Of a stretch of DNA of 64,000 bases, positions 11,208-21,388 are shown one piece after another. Within the stretch, counting starts at the first letter, position 1, and every line of letters begins with the position of its first letter. A program made the translations under genes and the position numbers. Under the pieces are notes generated by a model. The model had not been told where the DNA came from. It made no database searches and worked only from the letters and a program-made list of their open reading frames with translations. Source of the stretch: Eretmocerus hayati (taxonomy: Eukaryota > Arthropoda > Insecta > Hymenoptera > Aphelinidae). Location of the stretch: contig CM056742.1 of NCBI GenBank assembly GCA_029851415.1, forward strand, positions 16,967,736 through 17,031,735, written 5' to 3'.

Positions 11208-13128
11208 GTGCGAGCTATATACGCACACAATCCTAGATACCAGTCACACCGATATGCATGGGACATATATAGTATATTTCTCTTGATGATGCTCTGTGCA
11301 AAAGTTGGATTCTCGCGGCGTCGCGCGCGCGCACCGGGTCGCCTCCGCTCAGTATCAGTAACCCCCTCCGTTTCGCCGACCGCGGCCCTCCCTTCCCATC
11401 GTAATATTCCTCCACCTAATTCGTCAAAATGTGTATGTGTTCCCGTATACATATACACATGTACACGAATTGTGCACTCATACATTTATATCAAAAGCAA
11501 AGCAAACCTGCGCAGAGCCTGATGATGATGGTGGCGTGGCGGCCCTGAAAATGCGCTCGCCTCATTGAGACAGGCATTTATATATGTATATATAGTAGAA
11601 TATAGGAGGGGCCTTCAACGCCCCCCGCCCCCTAACTGCCTCCTCCCACTCTTCGACTGAAATGAAAACGAGCTTTTGCATTGCCCTCGCTATGCGCGCA
11701 TAGCCAGCCAGCCAGCGTCAGCTTTCGAGGCTTGGCTAACCGACCGACGGACGACGGAATCGCGGACGGAATTCGGCCAGCTCGCTTCTATCAGCCAATC
11801 CAAACATCGATCTTCGTCTCTCGCTTGCTCTGACTCTATATCTTTCTTGACTTTTTCATTTGCCATGTATATTTTTTTTACCATCAGTTATGACATTTTG
11901 AACACATATAACGTTCAAATATTTTTCAAAGCAAAATTTTCCGTTGGGATAATATGAATTTTGTTGGAATTGTCGATAGGTATTTATCTGCCAGCGTATC
12001 CTCGAGTTACTCTAGAACATGATTGTAATTCCTAAGTACTTGCCGTTGAAATAACATTCATTGATTATAAGGACCTTTTTTTAGTAATCTTGACCGAAAA
12101 CTGAGTTACGGTTATGAGCCATTCACTTCAAGGCAACCGTGCTGAAATCGATTTAAATTATCGCTATTTTTGGCAAGTTATCATGAAAAATTTAAATGCA
12201 ACAAAAAGCTTTTAAAAGCTCAAAGCTTGCTCGGCTTAGTAACACTCAATGGGGAGGAAGATGATAAATTATTCGTAATTTGGAGCTTATTCTCAGTAGA
12301 AAAAAAAACGTATCGAGAAATTCTCGGAACACCCCTCGGAGTATGAGCCAGGAATAAAAGTGCACCAGAGTACTAAGAAGGAACAGTATATAGAGAGCAT
12401 TCACGTATGCAGTTCACTAATAGACATTGTCCATCATTCTGCTTTCGTGAGCCTTGCTCTATGGAGTCTTGCTGCATGCTGAAGAGATGGCAAGAGTAAA
12501 AACAGAGAGGGGGAATCGTTTAAAAACGGCTCTCCCAGCGATCATTCTATTTTCGTTCGCGTATACCGACCCCCCTGAATATATGTGTGCAACAAAACAC
12601 ACTCACACATGCTCAGAACCCAGGATCGCGAGATCGAGAGCCAACTCCCTCTCCTCCACTCCACTTATACTTGCAATTCTGCAAACCCGTCCCCCAGTGC
12701 CTCCCGCTCCTCCTATCACCGCCCTCCGCTCCTCACAAACCCACTCCACTTCACTTAACAACGCATGTGTGAGTATATCAGTGTGTGAGCTTTGCGCAGG
12801 CGAAAGGCTTTTGGGGGAGTTCGAGGCAGAGCTGAAATCAAGCCCCAGAGCTTTGGACTCTGCATCAGGGATCGCATGCCGGGGCGTACGAAGCTCCATT
12901 CTGTCCGCATTTTAGGTGCAACCTCCGCTCCACTCGGCGTCCGAGGCGCAAGTGAGCGTGCGCCGGACTCCTAACACTTATAATCTGAAATTTGCTCGGG
13001 AGATGCTGCACCTGTGCCTTTTTCGAAGCATGCTGCTAGTGCAGCTTGGTGCAGCTCTTGCGACCTCACGCCGTACATTGCGGCGATCGGCCGGTAATTT
13101 ATTTTGAGTGTTTTTGTGATAATATGCA

Positions 13129-13573
13129 GGTTATGTCGACGTGAAGCCACGCCATTTAGGTGCCATTCCTCTTAACGAATCTGCTTGTTATCAGTGTCTT
13201 ATAGCTGGCAGTAATGAAACATTGAGCCCTCATATAGCGAGAAGGCAGCACAAGAGTGAGTTTGAAATTTTAAACCAGCTCAGTCTCTGTTACCATGTGA
13301 CAGCAGATATGATATCTAACATTGATTGGATAACCGTTTGGGCTCGTGAAAAACAGAAAGAGTTGTTGTTTCATTCTCCTAACGCGAAACAGAACCCCGA
13401 TGACTCTTTCTGTGATGAATTCGACAAATAATTGCAAAATTACTGACGCCTGTCAAGATCCCGCGCAAAGAGTGGCATTATTACCGACTGAGGCATCTCC
13501 TATTTATGACCATGCCCATGACTACTTGAATTTCATTCTTCTTCCGCCGTTTAACAATTCTTTCATGATCTAA
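13129..13573 (+). pseudogene. Frame-broken coding-like fragment, unrecognised
   Basis: After a possible acceptor (ATATGCAG, ending at 13128) a frame runs to TAA at 13429-13431. It encodes about 100 residues with natural-looking codon use, including LSPHIARRQHKSEFEILN and VWAREKQKELLFHSPNA. Beyond the stop, the +1 frame keeps coding character to a TAA near 13573 (includes DPAQRVALLPTEASPIYD), so the original product probably continued across a frameshift. No usable ATG opens it. It may be a terminal exon with a sequencing or real frameshift, or a relic of a gene or transposon. I recognise no family. Confidence 0.35.
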
Positions 13574-16500
13574 AAACAAATCATAATGAATAGTTAGGCA
13601 GTATATCAGGCTTTAATTTATAAAATTCTGCGTCCTACCTTGCCGTTATTTTCACTTCAAATGAATCAAAAACTGGAATAGGATAAACAACATTGGAAAA
13701 TTACTCTGAGTGAAATGCGATGCTGCGTATGCCTACAGTAAAGCAAGAAAATTGAGCGCAAGAGACATCAGGCGTGGCGTTGCTTGATGTTCGCTTTACA
13801 CATAAGCCTATAATATACTGATGTCAGGCCAGTTCGATGAAAATCCGACTGGAGTAGCGAGTTAGTGTTAGTGCTCGACCACGCTTCGACGGCGACGTTT
13901 TATGCCTCCGCGTGGTGCGTATGTTGATTTCTCGTCCTCCTCGTGCATGATGCGATGATCGTCGTCGTCGTCTCGGGTGGTTTCTAACTTTGCGTCGACG
14001 AGACTCGTATATATTCAACTTTGCGTGTTGTTGAAGGACCCAAAAATAACTCAGGATTATTTATAAGACCAAAATCTTCGTTGTCCATTTCGCGTTTGCA
14101 ATGCTATACTCTGTTTTGTCGTCTGCTACGACGAAGCAGCCCGACTACCGCCGACATCAAGATTCGAAGAGCTCGCTTGCTCGCAGCTGCTGCAGATAAT
14201 ATACGCCCATCATCGTGAGTATTGTTTTTTAAACGCTTTTATTGCACTTCACCGAGTTGCTAGTTCGGCAGCTGTCTGACTAGTGAATTTTTCAAAACAG
14301 GGGCACTATACAATTTCGTCATTTCTGTCCAATCACGATGCACAATTTTTTGTTAGCTCCTCCCACGAGATATACGTCGTTTGCTCGTACGCGTTAGGGC
14401 CAAACAATATTGGTAAAACGAGTGTGTAAAGTAAACGCAAGTGTGTGGTTCAATGCTTTGTGCTTGTTTCCCGATGTACTTTTTTTCTCAGCGTATAAGT
14501 TGCCTAATATTCTGTCTTTGTCGTAGATCACATGGTTGGCAGTGTGTGATCGTAAACATTTCCAAGAACAGTAACGTGAGAGGGAGAGAGATGGCATGAC
14601 TTTGGTGTCTCTCTCTCTCACACATTGAGAAGGTGCTAGCTCCATCTGCTTTTGGAACATCGTATTTTATCGAGGAAGTATGTTTACTGATGCATTGGAA
14701 ATACGTCAAACGTCATTAATCCAACAGCACGAGTATTTGAATCCCATGCAGACACGCGAGTACGGCCGTGTACTTCATTGCCGATAAGACAACAGGGAGC
14801 GCGCATGCATCAACCCAATTTTTCTTTCTTTTTTTTTTTTGGTGGTTCGTGGCCCGAGAAACAAAGTTACAATTCGGTTTTTTCTTGCAAGTTCGATGAG
14901 TACTTCGGAATCAGTACGTCTCACCGCTGAATCGGAGTGCTTACTCAACCATTCTTCATTTTCGCCACCAAAATGCATCATATAGTTAACTTTCATCACA
15001 CTTCCGAAACATAGTTAACTATTTGATGTGGCTAGTAATATCTTGCATCGTTAGTGTTTTTGTTCGTTGTTAAGTCAATAAAAGCGTTTTTTAAAAGTTT
15101 TCTTTTACCAATTTTTTTTTCTTGATAGTAATGATGAAGCATCTTACACATGCACACACTCACACTAATTTTTTGTTCATTTATTTGCTTTGGATCGAGC
15201 GCCTCGCGGGAAGTTATGTGCCCCGCGACGCTCGCGTGATGAAGACCGGCAAAGTTTCGACGAGCTATATAACTTACGAGTGGCTGATGCAACTCCCCAC
15301 TCAATTGTGCTCCTCCACAATTTTGTTCAGGATAACGTCTGAAATGATGATAAGCTTGAGCATTTTATTTAAATGCATCTTGTTATGTGTGTCGGCGATG
15401 ACGTGGTGAATGTCATCTCTGATTATAGAGTTGCGTTTGAGTCTGTTATTTCATCATTTGGTTGAGTGGATATGCGAAAAATTTATGATTTATTTTGTTG
15501 GAAATTATACTTATCGACTTCTTCGGACATAATAAGTCAAAGTAACAATAATGGAAGGGAACCTGTGGCACCCACTTGTATTTTTCATATACACAATGCA
15601 GAAAGTTGAAGATGCGAGAAGATGTGAATATCACCCAGAATCCTATTGGTATATTCGAGGATGTATTGGTACTTACATATCCTAGGACTGAGGACCACTC
15701 TCGATTCATTTCGCGGAGTTCATGAAATCTGAAACTTGTTTGAGTTTTGAAATGGAAGCATGAAAGAGAGATGGAGTGAATGTTTAGTCAAGTTTAATCC
15801 TGGTCAGTATAGCGACACTAGGATTCAAACCAGGATTACTTACACTGCCGAGATAGACTGGGCCAGGTTCTATAATTCAGTGATTTTTGTGATCCTCTTC
15901 TCTTAATAAAAGATATCAATTACCTGCACCCTGATCGAAACAATCTTCAATCCTTAGTAAAAATTGCTCTGTAACAGAAAAAAATTACTTCTGGTAATCT
16001 CCCAGGATACATTCCAAATATTCAAATTCATACAATGTTCACCTATGAAGCATTCCTTCGAGCATTTTCTTATCTTGAACGTATTTTCGTTTCAAGTTGG
16101 GCAGTGCACATCTAGAATCCAGTCATAAAGCCTGAATAATGTTAGCTCTTGAACTTTTCGCAGATTTTGACGAGTACCTATGTGCGAATTCTCTATAGCA
16201 TCACATTGGCTTGACTTTGATAAGTTCTTGAATAGGAAATTCTGAATACGCAAAATTCGGCGGCTAATCAATTACTGGAATATCTCATAGTTCCTTCCAT
16301 ATGGTTCTTTTATTCTAATATGCACATTCTACATTATCCATGAGTTTGTATAATATGAGCAGCGTTAGACAAGGAGAAATATGAGGAATGAAACTCCATA
16401 CGGCAAGAAATCGAGCTTTCGCATCCCGTTATCAGAATTATATACCTCTACTCTGCTACAGTCTAGAGTTCCAGGAATTTCAAGGTCTAGCTAGCAGAAA

Positions 16501-18161
16501 AATTACACCCTGACACATTTTAACGTTCACCGATGTACTTATATATATGAGTCATCATATAATATATCCCATGATATTTACTGATGAAGAAGGCTCATCT
16601 TTTCGCGGAATCAAAACACTACTGTTACTTACGTTAGCAAAATAGACCGTTAAGTACCATCTTCGACTATCTTAATTCGAACGTTGACACATCTTCGCCA
16701 CCTAGTCTTATAAAACCTGCCGTCTTTACAAAAAATCATCGACCAAGCCTTCCAAGAAATTCCCCGACTCTGAGCTCGTCTTCATCACCATCACAAAATA
16801 CATCTACTCGCATCTTCTCGTGGAATGTGCACCCGATAATTTTCACCATCTTTGAATAGAAGGAGAGTGTTATTATAGCTGGTGATTTTACCACTGCTTA
16901 CGTCATTGAGGCAAATGGGTTTGCAGGAAACATATATAGCAATATAGCTGAATAAAGAGAATCATATGTGTATAACTATATGCATAAGTGTGAAAGTACG
17001 CGTAATGAGTGGGTATGAGATATTGGCGTGTCGCTCGGTGGTCCGATATATAGGTATCAGGGGAAAATAAGAACTTGCGGACGAGGTCGAGGACGAGGGG
17101 GACCTCGCGCGTGACATAACCTCGAATGTATCGCTGGTTCTCTCTCGCTCTCTTTGTCGTTCGAGGAAGCAGTCCTGAGTGTCGTTGAACCATTCGCGTT
17201 CATTAGATTTTGCTATTTTATTTTTTCTCCCCCCTTTTCACGTCTCCGATCTATTCTTGATCCGAGCTCCGAGTTGGAATGCATCTATTCGCCACGCGTG
17301 CGAAAGCTCGTGGACGTTTTCTAAATGTTGCATACACCAACATTTGAATTTCCCGCCATAAAGAAGCTCGCTGAGTATATTCATCGAATACATCCAAGCG
17401 CTATCGCATTTATATGTGAGTGGGCTCAGTTCTGAACTGGCAATGGCAGATATTGTATGGAACTTTTGGTCCCTTGATAATTTTCTTTCTAAATTTTTCA
17501 AATTTCCCACTTGGTGAGAATAAGAATTCTCGTTTCCTTAGCAAGTTTTGTCTTTTTCGAAGTAGATGATTAGAAGTCATGACCGCGGCTATATCCCAGA
17601 CAACGACACAATCCCAAAAGCGTTCTGAATAGGGTCCTATCATACAACTTCCGAAACAGCTCCGAAAGAGTTCCGGTGGGTAGCGAAATTTCGGAAATTT
17701 GTCATCCGTTCGGACCCCAATAGAAAATTGTGAAAGTTATGGAAGAACTGATTAGGAAGTAGTTCAGGACTAAAGAGAAGTGAGTGTTTTCGGGGCTCTT
17801 GTGGAACCCCGGCAGATCAGTCAACTTTTTGAGCGCCGTCGGTTTTTGTGGGATGAAATTTACTTTTGAAAGGTGATTGTATTAGTGATGTTGGATCAAA
17901 AAAGTTTGGTGAAATGTTGTAATCAATTGCAAGAATGAAGAAAATTAGCTTCAAATGAAACTCATTATCAGTATACTATCGGAAATATTCAAATATTCGC
18001 TACTCCTCAATTTGTCTCTAGAAATCATGAGTTTGAAGTTAGCAGGGAGGTTTCATCCTCTGATTCCATAATTATAATTTACGTTGGGATCGGATAATAT
18101 CGTGAGTATTTGAGGCAATGATACTCCGTTAGTATATTCTTTTGCAGGGGGATAACGCTAA
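13574..18161. other. Gene-free stretch
   Basis: A G+C-richer patch (about 13.82-14.22 kb) ends in ATC|GTGAGT, a good donor with GT at 14214, and could be an untranslated first exon. A purine/pyrimidine hairpin lies at about 14575-14622 (GAGA-rich arm against a CTCT-rich arm). CpG-richer DNA recurs at 15.18-15.3 and 16.9-17.4 kb. I see no supported exon or transposon end. Confidence 0.5.
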
Positions 18162-18276
18162 TAGTAAAAATGAGTGTCTCATGATCATATACGACCACGT
18201 TCCGGGCCGGGCTGTGGTCATATATGACAACCTATGACCTATGATCATCATAGGTCTTCATACTTGATCATGGGTA
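18162..18276 (+). repeat. hAT left terminal inverted repeat
   Basis: This pairs with the reverse complement of 21105-21246. Shared blocks include CTCATGATCATA, GGTCATATATGACAACCTAT and ATAGGTCTTCATACTTGATC. The right copy carries about 30 extra bases in the middle, so one end has had an indel. Confidence 0.85.
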
Positions 18277-19174
18277 TTCAAACGCAACTCGTAAGCGGTC
18301 GTGGCACATTGTGATCTGGTGGGTACAGAAATTTTCCCCGAAAATATATTTTGGACAGGAGGAAAAACTGCTGGTGGAACTCAGCAGTTTGACCATCACG
18401 GGATTTGGTGGCAAAAATCTTTCAAATCGGCAATGGAGCCTCAGTCATATCTCAGTGATCTCCTTAAAATCTGAAAGTATTTGATTGTTAGCCGCAACGG
18501 GGATCTTTCGATATGGTTCTGATCATCTGTATATAATAAAGGGACACACACACACATATGCACAAACACGCACACACACAAATAGATACTCTAATGAACA
18601 TTTTTAGGTGACACGCATTCCATCTGAGTAATGGGTCAAAACTGTGAAAAATGACAGAAAAATATGAAACCTCGGGGGAGATTCTTGAATCACGCAAACG
18701 GCATGCCTTATATGGAAAAATGTGCATGAATATGTTTTATGTATCTTTCAAAGTTTGACAGAAAGTTGCTCCATACATTTTTCGATGAAATGCATTATCT
18801 CCGAGTTATTGAGGATAGAACATTGAAAAGTATGACATCCTCTTTCGAATTCACTCGAAAATAGCCCACGTGGCGGTTTTGATGATTAAGGTCAGCTTGT
18901 GATATTAGAGATAATCAGAACCATATCGAAAGATCCCCGTTGCGGCTAACAATCGAATACATTCCGATTTTAAGAGCACTGAGATATGACTGAGGCTCCG
19001 TTGCCGATTTGAAAGATTTTTGCCACCAAATAAGCGCCCGTGATGGTCAAACTGCTGAGTTCCACCAGCAAAGTCTTCCCTCCTGTCCAAAATATATTCT
19101 CGGAGAAAATTCTTGTACCCACCAAATCACCATGTGCCACGACCGCTCAGGAGTTGCGTTTGAATACCCATGAT
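18267..19174. mobile_element. Large foldback (inverted repeat) nested in the hAT left end
   Basis: Arms at 18267-18528 and 18909-19174 are inverted copies of about 262 bases with few differences. They share GCAACTC, CGGTCGTGGCAC, CAGTTTGACCATCACGG and TTAGCCGCAACGGGGATCTT. The ~380-base loop holds a CA-rich microsatellite and no recognisable gene. The pairing runs about 10 bases into the hAT terminal repeat (ATCATGGGTA against TACCCATGAT). That suggests an inverted duplication formed in place, or an insertion with secondary rearrangement. A TA may be duplicated at the junctions. A transcript would form a long double-stranded RNA. Confidence 0.8.
18544..18581. repeat. CA-rich microsatellite
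   Basis: An interrupted CA tract lies just inside the loop of the foldback. Confidence 0.85.
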
Positions 19175-19392
19175 TAGAGACTGGATTTCCGTGTTACGAC
19201 ACATTTTGTCGTGATGTGACACATCCGACGTTATCGCACGTTCCATTTTTGAGCGAACGTTTCCATGGATTCAAAAAGTTTATAACCTCCTTCTCCACCC
19301 ATTCGCATCTTTTTTCGGTCAACAAACCGAAATTACAGTAAACTCGTTTAAACCTAAACTAAAAATCGAAATTCTAGTAGAGAAATCATAAA

Positions 19393-21019
19393 ATGCCTAA
19401 GGCTGTGCAAAGTTACAGTACCAAGCTTTGATCGTGGATTGCACCTTATAATAAGGAATCCGAAGTATTTACCACCGATGAAAAGATTGTGTTTTGTAAT
19501 ATCTGTTCAAAACCAGTCGGGTGCGAGAAGAAATCGCAAATCGATGCGCATGCTCTGACAGGTTGGTTGAGCGTTTCTTAGACTGCCTATTTAAGAACGA
19601 TATTCGTGAGATTCTCAAAGGGTTAATAACAATTTCAGCGGCGCATACGGGATTGGTAGCTCGCAAGAAAAATCAAAACAAAGAGAAGCAGACGTTGTTG
19701 ACTGAATCTTCTCAGTCTTCGGCTCCGAAAAATGCTTTCTATGCTGATCTTTGCTTTGCTTTTGGCATCTAACATCCCATTACATAAACTCAATTCCGAC
19801 ACGTTTAAGAACTTCCTGCAGAAGTATATGCAACAACAAATACCATCAGAAAGTAACCTGCAGAAGGTGTATGTTCCTCTTATTCATGCACAGTGTATCG
19901 ATAGAATCAGAAGAATTGTAGGAGGGAATTATTCTGTACATATGCGTTGATGAAAGTACAGACGCTAGAGGATATTGCATAGCGAATCTATTGATTGGAA
20001 CATTGAGGGCAGAATCAACGTCGGAAACTTTTTTGATAGCGTGTAGAGCTTAGAAAGGACGAACAATGAAACCATTAGTCGTTTTATCAACCAAAATTTG
20101 AGAAGATTTTTCGAAAGTATTTTATTCGAAGATAAGATTTTACTCCTTGTGTCAGATGCTGCTCCGTACATGATCAAGGCTGGCAAGGGCTTGAGATTGT
20201 TTTATAAAAATTTACATCATGTCACATGTATAATGCATGGTTTCAATAGACTCGCAGAAAATTTGAGAGACTTGTGTCCTAAAGTCAACGAACTCGTGAG
20301 TTGTGGGAAAAAGATGTTCTTGGAGGCTCCCTTACGAGTTGACGTGTATAAACAGATAATGCCTAACATGTCCCTGTCTCCAGTACCAGCCATCACACGA
20401 TGGGGGACTTGGCTATCTGCGGCTTTGTTTTACGCAGAAAATTTCCAAAATTTCAAAGATGTTGTGAATCGTTTGGAACAAAATGCTGAATCAGTTCGAA
20501 AAGCAAAATTATTGGTAGAGGATCCACACCTCCAAAGCGAATTGACTTTCTTGCTCACACATCTATCATTTTTACCGAAAAGCATGGATGATTTGATAGG
20601 AACAAAACAAAGCTTCCAAAATCAAATAGAAAGCATAGATTTGGTCGTCTCTAGAATCGATGAAATCCCGGAGGAAAAAGGCACCCTATTACAAAGAAAA
20701 ATGACCGATGTTTTGGCAAAGAATGAAGGATTTGACATTCCTCAGAAATATCAAGAGTGTGCAAAGTGGAGAAAGAATTGAAGACGAGGAGATAAATCGA
20801 ATGGACCCTTCAATAATTCAAAATTACACATATGCCCCGTTATCATCCGTTGAAGTCGAAAAGTCTTTTTCTCTTTATAAATATATTCTGAGTGATAGGA
20901 GACATAATTTACATGAAGATAATATGGAGATGTATATGATCACGAGTTTCAATAAAGTTTATTTGATTTTTACCACAGTTTCGAGCAAAAAAAGAGTGAT
21001 TCGTAATTACACGTTTTGA
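19393..21019 (+). pseudogene. hAT-family transposase, multiply broken
   Basis: The reading starts at an ATG (19393), meets TGA at codon 13, and continues with a BED-type zinc-finger remnant (FCNICSKPVG, then AHA), whose second half is displaced by about 95 extra bases. Coding character resumes near 19660, shifts frame near 19770 and again near 20050. It then runs uninterrupted at 20098-20781 through the RNase H-like core, with LLLVSDAAPYMIKAGKG, HHVTCIMHGFNRLAE and ITRWGTWL, all typical of hAT transposases. A further frameshift near 20770 leads into the C-terminal dimerisation region (APLSSVEVEKSFSLYK, LSDRRHNL). The BED finger would bind DNA ends and the core would catalyse excision. It is clearly inactive. 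The BED finger and core resemble the CGGBP1-like group of hAT proteins. Confidence 0.85.
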
Positions 21020-21104
21020 CCATTTTTACTGCACGTTTCGCCAATTTTTACGACATTTCACACGGCATTTTTCGACAGTTTTTACGACACGAAATTCCGG
21101 TCTC

Positions 21105-21246
21105 TACCCATGATCAAGTATGAAGACCTATGCCGATCTATTAAATGATACCGGCATAGACCATAGTCAGTCATAGGTTGTCATATATGACCATAGTTCG
21201 GCCCGGACCGTGATCACGTATGATCATGAGGCACTTATTTTTACTA
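21105..21246 (-). repeat. hAT right terminal inverted repeat
   Basis: Inverted partner of the left end. Just inside it the motif TTTTTACGACA recurs two or three times (about 21035-21090), the kind of subterminal repeat hAT transposases often bind. A single related TTACGACAC is present at the left end. Confidence 0.85.
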
Positions 21247-21313
21247 GGGAACTTCAAGAGTTTGTAACCTTCCTATGAAAAATTTCTCCACCAACAAATT
21301 TTGAAAATTAAAA

Positions 21314-21388
21314 TAGCTTAGTGGCGTAAATCCAAGTACAGTAGTCCAAAGGTCCTGGGTTCGAGACCCACTGGTTTACAATTTTTTT
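21314..21388 (+). ncRNA. tRNA-like sequence (tRNA pseudogene or SINE head)
   Basis: An A box (TAGCTTAGTGG, 21314-21324) and a B box (GGTTCGAGACC, 21358-21368) are correctly ordered and spaced for an internal RNA polymerase III promoter. A run of seven T (21382-21388) follows as a possible terminator. The T arm can form four of five pairs around TTCGAGA. The acceptor stem does not pair, so it is not a functional tRNA and I assign no anticodon. It is either a degenerate tRNA or the tRNA-derived head of a SINE. Confidence 0.45.

Larger units (their letters stand above)
7191..13128. other. Gene-free stretch with scattered CpG-rich islets
   Basis: G+C/CpG-rich islets (about 9.33-9.55, 11.04-11.45, 11.6-11.85 and 12.45-13.11 kb) alternate with A+T-rich DNA. 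Long open frames in the islets reflect low stop density: frames on opposite strands overlap and their products are simple in sequence. A 202-codon frame at 8583-9191 has no domain or splice context. Homopolymer A lies near 10.89 kb. Some islets may be promoters or untranslated first exons. Confidence 0.5.
18162..21246 (+). mobile_element. Decayed hAT DNA transposon with a nested foldback
   Basis: Long terminal inverted repeats (18162-18276 and 21105-21246) bracket a broken hAT-type transposase. The termini match as TAGTAAAAAT-AGTG followed by CTCATGATCATA. Subterminal DNA also matches: sequence at 19175-19200 corresponds to the reverse complement of 21075-21104, which shows that 18277-19174 was added later inside the left end. 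I found no clean 8-bp target-site duplication, as expected of an old copy. hAT transposases cut and paste the element via these termini; this copy cannot encode an intact enzyme but its ends might once have been mobilised in trans. Confidence 0.85.

Noticed and set aside
12454..12915. 153-codon open frame in a CpG-rich islet
   Set aside because: Product is Pro/Ser/Thr-rich and simple, and frames on the other strand are open too. Low stop density from G+C content explains it.
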